In this document: one piece after another, positions 12,001 to 30,805 of the stretch
How the letters are laid out: every line of letters starts with the position of its first letter
How positions within the stretch are numbered: position 1 is the stretch's first letter
NCBI RefSeq assembly: GCF_900496995.4
Contig: NC_044027.1
Span: forward strand, 14,098,743 to 14,162,742
DNA from: Aquila chrysaetos chrysaetos
Lineage: Eukaryota; Chordata; Aves; Accipitriformes; Accipitridae
Reading direction: 5' to 3'
DNA length: 64,000 nucleotides
The notes under the pieces: generated by a model
Told to the model about the DNA's origin: nothing
The model's database searches: none
The model's input: only the letters and a program-made list of their open reading frames with translations
Program-made: the position numbers and the translations under genes

Positions 12001-14895
12001 GGCTGTGGGTTTTCTTGTGTAATCCCAGATGGGTTAAACCTAAGCCGTAACTGTTTAAATCTGTCCAGGCACAGGGCAAGTTAGAGGGGATGACCAAGTG
12101 TGCTGTGCTGCCCGATTAACATAAGTTGTTTCTTGGCTTGTGTTGGAGAGCATTTATTTGCTTAAAGCAAACTGACCCCATTTTTTTCCTGAATCTTTGT
12201 TCCTGTGTTTGGGATTAAGGAGACTTCACGTACATGTGTCACAAAGATCAGCCTGTGACTGCACAGACTGATGTGCTGAGATGTGCTGAGCTGAGTGGCT
12301 TGTTGAAGCTTTCATTCATTCTGTCTGCAAATTCCTGGGAGGCTCTTTTTCTCTTGGAGTTTATTATCACCTGAAGTTGCAAAAGACTCTAACATAACTA
12401 CAAATTGCAGACAGATCTAATTAGTGGCTTCTGGATTCTTCTGGGAACATGCAGTAGAATTGTCCTGGAGCAGTCCTAGTTTTCACTGTCATATATCAAG
12501 ATCCTTACTGCTATTGGCCAGATGTATTCATAACTGAACACAATGTCAAATTGCTTGTGAGAGGCAGGCAGAGCAGTTCTAGTATGGTTTGGCTTTTCAC
12601 AGGGGAAGTGCTCTCAAATCAAGTATTTAATTGCTAATGCAGTTCAGTATTACACAGTATTCTTAAAACTCCAGCCAGCATTTTGAAGTTAGCGTCTGAA
12701 AGTTGAAGTCTGTGTTGTGCCACTGAACAGTAATGGCAGACAAGCAGCAGCCATTCAGCTATCCCAGTTTAATAGCTGCTCACTTAGTTTTCCCAGCACT
12801 AACAGACTGGGTGGCTGTGCATCTGTTTGTACGGGTGGCTTAAGCTCTGGTAAACTTCATGGTATGCACACATCGCTTCCTATTAAGTTAAAAGCCAAAA
12901 TATTTTCTCAGGGCAAGTGGGGCTGATATGGGCAGTTTCTGAGGATGGCATTAACCATACATGAGGGAGTCTTAAAGATTCTTAAGCTACTGTTCAGAAC
13001 TAGGATAATTCTGTACCATTTGCCTTCTGGCAACCTTCCTAGTGCAGCTTCCTGAGGGTTAATCTGCAGTGTATCCTCTGCAGTCTTGGGGTGGAGCATC
13101 TCTTAGATGAAAAGGAGTTAGAGGCAGCTCCATTTTCTGCAGCACTGTGTGGCACCACCCATTTCTCTGAAAAAAAAACGGTAATGCAACAGGAAGGATG
13201 GAGCAGCCTTCATTCCAGTGTATTCTGAAGCAAAAGGTGGTGAGGACCTAGTGAAACAGCTAAGCCGTTTGTATCCTCTGCAGGTGCCTGGGCAAGGCTG
13301 CAATTGCCCTGGGGCTCTGATAGCCTGGTTACATATGGTAAATGGTGACAGCAAGAAGCACAAGGACTGGTAGGCTGGCATTTCCCATGGCCAGGAATTA
13401 CCTCAAATGTCCTCTCCTAGCTCAGCAGTCTGAGCAAATAGAGACTTCTGGAGTTGGCTGGTACCAGTATACCATTCTGGGAAGCAGGCTGTATTATAGC
13501 ACTTTGCTTCCTTTCTAAACCAATACTTGTCCCTTAAATAACACTATTATGATCACAGACTCTTGAAAATTTGATTGCATGTTGCTGTTTGCAAAACACT
13601 CAACAGTACTGGTAGCAATGACTGAATTGAACTGTCTTTAATTGGTCTGGTCTCATCTTGGCTTTTCCTTGGACTCCACCTCATTCAGAACTGATTACAG
13701 TCTAATTTAGCCATGAATGATATCATGCATAACTTAAGTTTTAAAAAGGTCACGGTTGCATTTAAAGGCAAATGATAGCCTCCAAGACGAGACTTTGAAT
13801 TAAGGGGAGAATATGGAATTGCTACGTTTAGTTCATAGCCTAGTGTGTGTTAAACCTTAGCCATATTGTTTTCCTAGAAATTCTTTGGGAGGACTGGACT
13901 ATTAAAAGGCTTTAATAGAAATAAGCCTTATTAAATTAGTGACTCATGGATATGTGAAGGTGGTGGTGGGAAAGCTAACAGCTGGTGGCTTCTTTTTTTT
14001 GTTGTTGCATTTTGGCACTGTCAAAAAACCCCCAGTGCTTTTGAGCCTGGAAAGTCTTTGCAACACTTCAAAGCCCTACAGAGATGATGGAAGAATAGTC
14101 CCAGTTCTCAGGACTCAGATCATACCCACATAGCCTCTGCTCTTACTGCAGGAAAACTAGGAATCCTGACTAAATCCAGTCTTCATGGTGTTCAGTTACA
14201 CCAATTGTACAATGGTTACTTAAAGTAAAGGAGCTACAATCCAATGATGGTATAAAGGGGTTGGGATGGGAAGAAGCTAATATCAATGGGATCATGTCAC
14301 AGTATAGGCCAGCTGTGAGCAGGCTTCTGGTCCTCTTATCCTGTCCTTGGTGATGTCTTCTGCTTTAGCCACCATCATTGGTGGTTTTGTAACTAATGCA
14401 ATAGTGTCTGAAAGAGGAATCCATACCATCATGGTGTAGTGACTTTTACTTTGTGAACAGTCCTTATGGTGGAAAGCAGGAGCTCATTCAAGGGAGAAGT
14501 GGATGATTGAAAACAAGTGCTCTGTAAACCTTGAAGCATTCTGTGGGCTTGTTGGTATCTTATGAGCGTGTGTCCGTGTTTGCTGGTGACTTTGCCTGTG
14601 ACTGATTTCCTTTTTTCAGATTGAGAGTCTCCCACCGGAGCTGTTCCAGTGCAGGAAGCTGAGAACCTTGAACCTGGGAAACAATGTGCTGCAGTCACTC
14701 CCATCCCGGGTTGGAGAGCTGACAAATCTGTCGCAGATAGAGCTACGAGGGAACCGCTTGGAGTGCCTGCCTGTGGAGCTGGGAGAATGTCCTCTGCTGA
14801 AACGCAGTGGGCTTGTGGTAGAGGAGGACCTGTTCAACACACTGCCCTTGGAAGTCAAAGAGCGGCTGTGGAGGGCAGACAAAGAGCAAGCTTGA
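9056..14895 (+). CDS. LRRC8A: LRRC8A, essential subunit of the volume-regulated anion channel
   Basis: Complete coding region in two exons, 9056-11212 and 14620-14895 (TGA), joined in phase 0: 719 + 91 = 810 residues, the usual length. LRRC8A forms hexameric plasma-membrane channels with LRRC8B-E that release chloride and organic osmolytes on cell swelling. Visible: N-terminal [10 protein letters not shown]; four membrane helices at about 28-46, 124-144, 268-286 and 316-342; extracellular cysteines 54, 57, 65, 113, 295 and 310; N-glycosylation sequons N66 and N83 in the first loop; Arg103 in [10 protein letters not shown], the known selectivity-filter arginine; and a leucine-rich repeat domain from about 395 to the end. 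The intron interrupts the repeat array after TANR. An acceptor at 9048 leaves 7 nt of 5' UTR in this exon, so upstream UTR exons must exist. Near-identity to mammalian LRRC8A makes the call secure. Confidence 0.97.
11213..14619 (+). other. LRRC8A intron between the two coding exons
   Basis: Starts with gtaagt and ends with a C/T-rich acceptor (ttttttcag). I see no conserved coding segment or recognisable RNA gene inside. Reading through the donor would add 49 unrelated residues before a stop at 11362. Confidence 0.85.
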
Positions 14896-16775
14896 ACCCC
14901 TGAAAAAAGGGAAAAGCCTCTGACCAACTAGAAGGAAACAAAAGGCCATTCCAGTCCCATTTTCCCTAGATCCTCCCCTTTCTCCCCTCCTATCACTACC
15001 AGACTAGCCAAGGAGTCCCTGAACAAACATGGCTCTGAATGAGGCGGCTTCTTGCCTCAGATGCAGGATGGGGGAAGCTTGGGGTCAGGATGAGGATCAA
15101 AACAGATTAGTCGGCCTCTGAGCAAGGGCCAGTGGGAGTAAGATGTGTTGCTGTTCTTCTGGACAGGAATGGGGTGAGGTGGATGGTGCTGGTGAGAAGA
15201 AATGACCTTTGAATGGAGGAGAAAATGAAACGTGGGTATTGCTGCATTGCTCCAAATGGGGCTTATATGTATCAGGGACTAAGAGTATCCAGTGTCCTAC
15301 AAGCAAAGATCAAGAGACTAGGAAACCTCTTGAACCTCCATCTCTGTGACACCTGGTACTGTTCCCCTCTGACTCAGATTCAGTCAGTGAGGCCCCACAG
15401 TGGGGTGGGATAGGATACAGACAGCTGATTTTATCTAGATGCTGGCATTAGGATTTGGGGGATAAACTTATCTCAGACATCAGCTTGAATGCAGGATGGC
15501 TTTTTTACCAATTGTCTTTCCCCTTTGCACTCTACACCTTCTCTTCTGACCCTGGAGAAGGAACCAAACCCCCCAAACTCTATCTGCTCATTTAAGATTG
15601 CACTATTTTAAGAGTTTCAAGTCACTTGTGCTGATGAGTAGATCCCATAGCATCCTTCTCCAGCTGATGTGCTGAAGGCACTAACTGACATAATTCCAGA
15701 GCTTTAGCCTGTTCTGAAATGGATGGTTAAAGTGCAAGTGGGAGAAGGATCTAGATAAAAAGCAGTTGGACTGTCTAATTTACTCTCCCAGAAGCATCGA
15801 GTTGCTTCAGGATCCGGCTTTTAAAGTTTTTAAGCTACTTTTAAATTCCTGGTATTTTGTCACATATCAAATATGAACATAAAACTGGCCAGTGTGGTGG
15901 GGTGTCTCCTGGGGTTGGTGGTGTTAGTAAAGAGGAGCAATCAGGTCTCCTCGGCACCTCTTGCACACCCCATTAAGTTGTTAGATGTTTTGCCAGTGTT
16001 TTTCATGAACGCAGTCTACAGAGCTGCTTGATTGTTCTTTTCTGTTGTCCTCCTCACTTTAACAGCTGTCAGTTCCTGTAACACCTCTTGACCTAAATAA
16101 GAGGCTAATGCTGATTGAACTTGGTGCTGGAAAGAAACCTGTCCTCCTATTTCTTCCCCTTCTCATTCCCTTAGCATTAAGGAGCAGTATGAGAATCCTC
16201 TGTGGACTGAGTTCCTCTAGATCCCTGGGACAGAGCAGTCTTTATTGAAACAAGTCTGACCTGTTTGGTATTGTTTGACAAGAAAACCCAACCTTCTGTA
16301 CTGGCAGAGGTAGATAACTTGTAATAGCTACTGATAATCATGTCCTTAAGGTGGGGTGGTTAAGGTGTGCCTACAATACACCCTAAGTCTGCTCTTTTCC
16401 GTCAGAAGGAAGAGGAGGCTCAAGGACCTGCAGGTCCTGGTTGTAATACTCTGCCTCAGACCAGCAGGTTGGCTCCAAGGTGGAGTGCTGCAAGCTGAGG
16501 GGTGAGAAGCTTGGAGGCCTCCATGTGTACAAAAGGGAGAAGCTGCAGCCCTCTCCAAAGTGGTTCCTGGCAAGCTGCCAGTGAGTGCCCTGGCTTAGCA
16601 AATCATGGTGATCCCTTGGATGTTGGGGCAATAAGGCACGCTGTGGCTTTCTTCATCAGATGTAAGATATGAAATATATACACTAAACATGCTGAAACCA
16701 TGAACAATGTTAACTGGGCTCTGGATTTGTTGATGTTCAGATGCTTAAATAAAGCTACGTTAAAATCCAGGAGAT
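14896..16775 (+). other. LRRC8A: LRRC8A 3' UTR
   Basis: The sequence after the stop codon carries no other supported gene and reaches the first canonical AATAAA at 16748, giving a 3' UTR of about 1.87 kb, plausible for this gene. The end coordinate is inferred. Further AATAAA hexamers at 18587 (followed by T/G-rich sequence) and 20246 could give longer isoforms. Confidence 0.55.
16748..16753 (+). terminator. Candidate LRRC8A polyadenylation signal AATAAA
   Basis: First AATAAA downstream of the LRRC8A stop on the plus strand. T/G-rich sequence appears about 150 nt further on. Alternative signals at 18587-18592 and 20246-20251. Confidence 0.45.
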
Positions 16776-19051
16776 CTGTTTATAAAACTGCTTTTAAGAA
16801 AGATGTAAATTCTGCCTCCCTTAGTTCATTCATTATGAAAAGTTTAAACAGTCCAGGGAATAATATAATTAAATCTCTTTATCTGGAAGGCAAGGTACTG
16901 CAAAAGTTCTTCTTGTTTCTAACAGGGTTAGTGTCTTGAAATTGTGTTTAGTTGGGGCACCTGCTGAAAGGATGGGGAAATATTGAGGCTTCTTGGATTG
17001 TACTCATTCTATTTGGACAAGCATTTTGGATCAACAGAGAGGGCAGAAATTGCTAGCTGGGCTTAATGCTTCTTAAGCAGGAATGGCTTCAAGCTTATCT
17101 GCAGTAATACTGTTTTCCAGTCAGTTCCTTGTGATGGGTATGGGGGCTGTTTGGATTGTGTGGTGGGTTTTTTTTTTGTTGTTTTTTTTTTTCTTACTCT
17201 GTGCCAAAAGATAGTGCTGGAGAGTAATGGCTACTGAATAGAGGCTTGAACTCTGTTTTGTATTCAAGGCCACTGGGTAACTGGTTACAACACATATATT
17301 TTAGACTAGGCAGGACTGAAAGGGCAAAGCACCTCACAGGATTTTCACTTAGCTTAGAGGAGCAGAGAGATTTCTTCTGTATGTCTAGATCATTGTAGAG
17401 TGCTTTGACTCTTGATTCTAGTTGTGGTCTTAGTTATACAAACTAAACTTTATACAGCTACATTAGAAGTTTCTATAAGCAGCTCCTGAAAGTATGCTGC
17501 AGCGCTTCTAGAAGCTTGCAAGCCTTCTGAACTGCCATGTATTTCAGTGCTGAGTCCATAGGACAAGTGGACAATAGGCTATTCTGTTAGAAGTGAGAGA
17601 CTGTCTCTAACTTCTGATCAAATAACAGAGCTATACTCCTGATGCTTGCTGACTAGAGACTGCCCTATGCCTGAGATCTACAAAGCAATTATAAGACAGG
17701 CCAGTATTGATCATGCATGAAAACACTAGCTTTTTGCTGCTCTTACAGTGTTCCAAGCTCAGTTTTTTTTCCGGTTGTGGATGCTAGGGCTTGAGATAGC
17801 TTCCTGTGTGGCAAAACTGGGATAAGCAGTCTGATAACTTTTTGTACCAGAAACACAGGTGGCAGAAAAATACATTGCCACTCTGGAAGACAGCAATATG
17901 TATTATTTACTCCTGATACATGCTTCTTGGTCTTCCTTCAAATAGATACTGATTCCAGAGTATCAGTCTCATATGATGAGGTGGAAGAAGCTTTAAAACT
18001 TCAAGGATAGGATCTAAACCATGAGGTCCTGAACGTGTTTACTGCTCAGGACTCCTGCAAAACTCAACCCACAGCAGAGTGAGTCATCCACTTCCCATAC
18101 TTGTCTGGATTGCTCAGTCTTTGAGGGATGAGTTTACATCAACAGTCTTTCCTCATTTGCAAGTATTCAATCAGTGTATATTACGTTTTTTCCTTTAAGT
18201 TTCCATCAAACTGAAGTTTAGGGGTTTTATTTCTGACACTGATCTGTGCATCAGGAAAAAAAAGTTCAAATTAAGCAGACAATCAATGGGCTGGTCAGTG
18301 TCTTGTTCTCATGACAGGCTCTTCAAAGCACTCTAGTCGTAGCAAACCAGATTATTTATTAGCTGTTAAACCATACAACAACTTGAATTAAAGCCAACTG
18401 TTTCCTTAATAGCACTTCTGAGCTGAATGAATTCTTGGAGCCCCTGTAGATCACAAGCATGCTCATCCAATGTTAGGACTGAAGGTCAGTAAAATGGAAT
18501 TCTACCTTTCCTGCTAAATACCCCCAAAAGTAATAAGTTGCAACCAATTATTTTGAACCAGCTGAAAGGCAAGGAATACCAAACCTAATAAATGTGTTAA
18601 ATCTTGCTGTATCTCTGAAACTATGCACTGGAATGTTAGCTGAAGTTGTTCTTTTAGATTGTTTTCTGATTTTATTATTTTGTTCCCAGTTAATTCAGCA
18701 GCTGGAATTAATTTACTTTGCCAGTCTGAATGGTTAAATAGCTGTTACAGGTATCTTTCGTGATGTGGTGTTTTTTGGTATTAATTGTCACTTCCTGATA
18801 ATATCCTACCTCATTTTTTATTTTTTCTTATTACCATTTATACGCTCCATTTAGCTCACTTCATTTTAATTGAAGTTCGTGGTGATCATTACCATAAATA
18901 GTATTAAGTGGCTTTCTGTTGCTGAACCACACTGAGGTCTTTTTTTTTTTTTTTTTTTTTACCCTCTCCTCTGTAACAAATGATTCTAAGAATTTTGAGA
19001 ACAATGACACATCCTTTATGGAGGATGAGGTGTATGGAAAAAAGTTTCAAA

Positions 19052-19085
19052 CATTATTGATTCAACAGCTGTTGAATCAATAATG
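19052..19085. repeat. Perfect 34-bp palindrome
   Basis: Two 17-bp arms with no spacer, centred between 19068 and 19069 at CAG/CTG. Every base pairs with its mirror base; the symmetry breaks at 19051/19086. It can form a cruciform or a tight RNA hairpin. Confidence 0.95.
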
Positions 19086-22000
19086 ACATTGTTTCCTTTC
19101 CTTACCTTTTTTCTGCTTTGGAAAGGAACTTGCGTGGTTTGAGTTTTTTGGATTTTTTTTTTTTTTTTTTTTTTTTTTAGTCCTCCTTCAGGGGAGGAGT
19201 AACTTTTTTTTTTTTCCTCATTAATAGCTGTGCCTTGTCTAGAGATACATTGATATAACTTTTCCACAGAGGCACTTGCTCCTTCAAGTGTGTTTGTAAT
19301 AGTCTCTGCCTGAAGCCAGCTGTTCCCTCTGATTCTTTTTCTTTCAACCATGGAGAGATTTCTTAACTTTTGGCGTGACTTCTCACTGACAAACAATATT
19401 GTCATACCATAAACAGTAGAGTCATCTACTCTGAAATGTTACCTAAGGTAAGGCTGTGTGAATGCTAGCTAGTAAAACTATTGCTTAAACTTCACTTTTT
19501 TTTCTCTTGTTGCATTTTAAAAAGACATTTTTTTTCCCCACTGTTTGGCCACACGGTGGATCCTGTAGTTTTACTGAGCACATCCCAAAACAGAGTGAGT
19601 TTTCTGTCCTGCCTGCATTCTAACAGTGCATGAAGCAGAACTGGAACTGGGCAAGAGTACTGTTTGACTCAGACCTTTCTCCCTTCATCGCTCCAGCTGC
19701 AGTGTTAGTTTAGCATTCAACTGCTTCAGCAGTAGGAAAACCTCCAGAAATGTCATCTCTGAAATCCCTTTTCAAAAATAGCTGTACTTGAATTACTGGA
19801 CCCCAATAGCAAAGGTTAACTTTGTCTGAATTCACAAAAATCACAAAGTTCAAAGAAAGGCTTAATTTAGGATTTCTGGAATTACCCTTTCTTTCCTCCC
19901 TCTGTCTCCTTTAAAGGAATTTTATTGAACAATGGGGGAAATTTTTCTAGAGGAGACTTAATGAGAAGGGGGCTAATGAGCCTGAGTCATCTTTTACAGC
20001 TGACAAATGTGTCCATTTAAGACACTACTCATGGCTTAAACATTGTTCACTCCCATTTTGTAAATGCACGAGCAGGGTTGTGGTTTAGCGTTTGAGACCT
20101 GCAACTTGATGTAACATTTCAGAATCATGACATTCACTTTGTATGTGGGATTGTTTGGGCAGCTGATCAACAGCACCTCCACCTTGAGCACTGAAGGCTG
20201 CTATTGTTTTCTCTGAAAGACTTGTAAGACTGGACACTTTAACAGAATAAAAGTTTTAATTTTTAATTTGCATTTTCCTTTTATGTCTGCTTTCTTTTAA
20301 GTTTTCTGTATGCAAAGGCACTTAGCCTTCCACGATCTCACTTTTCAGAAGACAGATGTTAATAATTCCAGCTATTGTGTAGACTATTGTTTTTTTCGAC
20401 TCATCACATGAGTCCTTGTGGATTATGACATTCCTTTATGAATAAGCAAAAAGTAGATGTGCAGCAAAAGAGGTCCTGCTCAGTGACAAGCCTGGACTGC
20501 CTTACGTATTTCACCATCACTTTATAACAAATGGCTGAAATGGTTTATGTTGCCAAATATAAGACTGTTGGGAGTATTGTCTACATAGACCTACAGAAAC
20601 TCAGCTGGGTTTTCAAAATGCATATTGTGCTCTCCTTTCCTAGGAAAGTGATAGGGACTGAATGAAGTCGATGGAGAAGACTGCCTGTTGCCATAGAAAT
20701 AGTGTCTTCAGCCAACTGCTGGTAACAAATTAGTTAAGTGTGGTTCCTAGCTGTCTGCCTACCCTGTGCACTACTTTTTCAACTGAAAATGCTGGCAGAT
20801 AGCATCTTTCCAGCTGAGCATGTACATGATGTGTTACAGAGAATCAGCCTGTAACTTTCAAAGACAGTTTGAGTTTGTGCAGCTCACTTGTATCGAAAGG
20901 TATTTCTCTTGTGTTTTGCCTTCCCTTGCTTCCTTTGTCCAAGACTACATGACTGCAGTGACATTGGCCCCACTTCAGTGACAGAAAATGTGAGCAGGCT
21001 TGAAACAGGTGAAAGGTGGTAGTCTTAGATGCTGCTTATTGGCGTTGATGAGTTTTAATGAAATGCTTAGCAGGACTGAACCAAGAAAGGAGAGGACACA
21101 ATGTCCCAGTCATCTGAAGCTCACTTGGACTGCAGTTCCTATTGGCAAGGATTTACCAGCTCTTTGAACAGCTGAGCAAAAAGAAAGAATGAAAGGTACC
21201 ATCAAAGAAAACTGGTGCTTGCTGGATTCCTGCAGGACTTCACTACAGTGATGGGAAAAGAGCCCAAGGGTAAAGAACTGGTCTGTCTTTATTGCAAAAA
21301 GACTTTTAATTCTGGTAATTCCAAATTTTCTACATAGCTCACTGAAAAGTGTAAAGATGCAATAGAGGCAGCTGGAACTATAGTGGTTTTATTCTGGTAA
21401 AATCCTCTAGTCTGGCTGCACCATAATCTTTTTACCCTGCTGATTTTTGAAGAAAGGAACCATCTTGTTTTTACCTGTTCATGACAATTCTCTTGATGGA
21501 AAATTACTGCATTTCCGAGGCTTCTGTTAGCTTGAAAGAAAGGACTGCCAATACAGGGAAAACAAAAGTATTCAAGTATCTATGCCATTTTAAATACTAA
21601 TAGACTATTTAATACCATTTAAATACTCATTACGGTTATTGTTGTTCTTGTGCTCCTTGTTTCTCATTAAATATGCTGTCACTTGTTGCTGATCATATCA
21701 AAGACTGCAGGAGAGGTGATAAGAGATCTAGCTGAAACTTTTGCTTACCTAATAACTGTAGCAGCTCCAGCAGCAGCAGTTTTGGCGAGAGTGCTGAGCT
21801 GCTTAAACCGGCTCTGGAGAACTGGCAAGCTGGCTTGGCTCCAAATGGTTTCAATAGGAACTCTTATTGAGGAGGAAATTAGGGTCATCGTGCCAGTCAA
21901 AAAGGCATTTGAAACACTTGTGCTTTGTCTGCTGCAGGGTTGTCCATGTTCCAGATGTCACTCCTGTACCTTTCATGCAGACATGGGATGGGCTTTGGCA

Positions 22001-24098
22001 GCCTCCAATGGAGTTTGCCAGAAGTGCAGTTTTCTTGCGGAGCTGGCAGGAGAAAATGTTGTTTAACAGTCTGCAAAAGAGCTCTTGGAGGGGAAGGAAG
22101 GGAAGGAAAAGGGGTTCATTTCCCAGCTTTGTTCGAGTACTTTCTACCTTCCTTATTTAAACTTACTGGAAGAGAAGGTATTTACAAAGATGACATCCTT
22201 CTCTGACTTTTTTTGGGCATTATGTGGTGGGGGTGGTTTTCCTCTTGCTGAAAAGGTCTTTCTAAGCCTCAAAATAGGAGCACATCTGGAGTGGCAAAGA
22301 ACTGGAGGACTCCTAAGGACAGACACTGATGAATGCTCCTGTAACCAAGAGGGTTGCCTCTCCTAGTTTATGCAGTCAGTTATCTTTTGGTACTTGCTGT
22401 GTTGTGTGCTGTGGACTGCTGTTTATATTGCTCAAAACAATCCATAGAACAGGAAAGCTGTGGTTTACTGTCATGCGTATGAACTAAAACAGCTTCTGAA
22501 GTCATCATGTGTGCGTAAGGTGGGGAGTGGAGAAGATGATGTGCTAAATTGCTAAAAAAACAAACAAACAAAAAAAAAACAAAAAAAAAACCTGGGAATG
22601 AGAAGTACATGACATTAGGAATGGCAGAGGTAACACAGAGGGACTGAGGAGTGGCGTGGGAGTGTGTGTAGAAGGGATGTTTCTCCAGGATTGCTGCCTC
22701 CCAGTGAGGGGTGAGGTGGGTGCTCACGAGATCGACTTACAGGCAATATCTACAGCAGGGTTTTTTCCCACTGGTTACACATCTTCCTTAAAAACATTTC
22801 AGTTCAATCAGTTGGTGAGAGTCTGTTAACAGGAAGGAGGAACTACTTGATTATTTTGAGTTTTGCAGCATTGGAGGCTGACTGTTTCCACTCCACGTTT
22901 GTAGCCCAGCGATTAAAGTCTCTGGCAAAATTTAGCTTTTTAAACTACTGAATTCATATCCTCTTGTGTGCTGAGAAAAGCTTGAAAAGAAGCTGTAAAT
23001 GCTCAAAGAGATGTTTTCCAGTGAAAACGCTGAATTCCCTTTTCATTACAAAAAAAAAAAAAAAAAAAGAAAAAGGAAGAAGACTTGAACAAGATGGGGA
23101 GGGATTTTTATCCGGAGTTTATTCCCTTACAGAATAGAGGACTTCATTTTTTTCAAACAACATCTTTTAAGATGTATTTTCAGTTGCTAGCAAATATATT
23201 TGGAAGTAAATACCTTCCCATGAGCATTTTGCACTCCTTCATTTTGTTGGGTTTTCTTTTGGCTAGGTGAGTGATGCATAAAACCGTCTCCATGATGTTG
23301 TTTCTTTGTGGAGTGCTGCTGAAAGGATGTTTTCGGTGTTTCCCACAAGAGCCAACACATTTTTCTCTGGAGAGAAAAATCTTCCCCAGGGATTCCTGTG
23401 CGAAGGGAAGGATGTGTTGGTGGGGAGCGCCACCGCTGGGCTGGCACCTGTCCTTCACTCTCTTCTGCCTTTTAGATCTAGTTTCTGCATTTTCTCTGGT
23501 TTGAAATGTGGCTTTGGGTTTATCTATTTATATGCACATTTGGAGCTGCAGGAGAGCGAAACGAGCAAGCGAAGGTGTAAATTGCCAAAGAGCAGCTGTG
23601 AATGAAAATAGCAGATATATTCTCTATGAATTTTACCAAACCCTCACCCTTTAGTCTGTTTGCCATCTCCTGGGTCACTGAAGTCCCTTTCAGGTGAGTG
23701 TGCTGAAGTGCTGGCAGGACTTGCTGACTGAGCAAAAAGGGCTCTGTAGGAGCCTGAATTGCCACTTTAAATTTGTTTCAAAACTTTTAGATCTTTTCAT
23801 CCCACTTGAATCTTATTTTACCGTCCTTATTTTACTACTGTGTTTATCAGCTTAACTGCTCTATTTTTTTTAATCTGGGTTATTAATTAAAACAGTGATT
23901 CCTCTTTGGAGTTAAGAAGTGACTCAAGTTTGTGATCGCGCTTGAGCAGAACGCTTGCACACTTTAAGTAGTACCAAGAGCCAAAGCAAAACTCTGCAGC
24001 CCTGAATGTCCCTGCCAGGAACAAACAGCCAGAGATGGGGACAAAATTCAATGGTCCGGCTGTCCAGTGCTTGCTGTTATCACATGCTGGGGAAAGGA

Positions 24099-24106
24099 TC
24101 ACGTGA
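24099..24106. promoter_or_regulatory. TCACGTGA palindromic E-box upstream of PHYHD1
   Basis: An 8-bp palindrome of the type bound by USF/MiT-family bHLH-zip factors, 77 bp before the PHYHD1 start codon. The same octamer occurs just before NUP188 (38921-38928). Binding is inferred from motif alone. Confidence 0.3.
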
Positions 24107-24182
24107 AGAGGCGGGGAATCAGCCCTGCAGAGCCTGGGTGGCATCGTGGTGTTGCTGGTGGGATCCTGGGAGCTCTGCCCCG

Positions 24183-30805
<6,623 letters not shown>

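Larger units (their letters stand above)
16776..24182. other. Interval between LRRC8A and PHYHD1 without a supported gene
   Basis: Contains homopolymer T/A tracts (for example near 18940, 19157 and 23050), a perfect palindrome at 19052-19085 and scattered short open frames that lack phase-compatible splice partners. It may hold LRRC8A 3' UTR extensions on the left and PHYHD1 5' UTR or promoter on the right. No CpG island is visible. Confidence 0.5.

Noticed and set aside
19016-19405. 129-codon minus-strand frame with a poly-lysine stretch
   Set aside because: The lysines come from a poly-T tract and the frame crosses the palindrome; no family resemblance.
21683-22206. Overlapping plus-strand open frames of about 90-127 codons between LRRC8A and PHYHD1
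   Set aside because: No promoter, splice partner or recognisable motif; several frames are open at once, which indicates chance.
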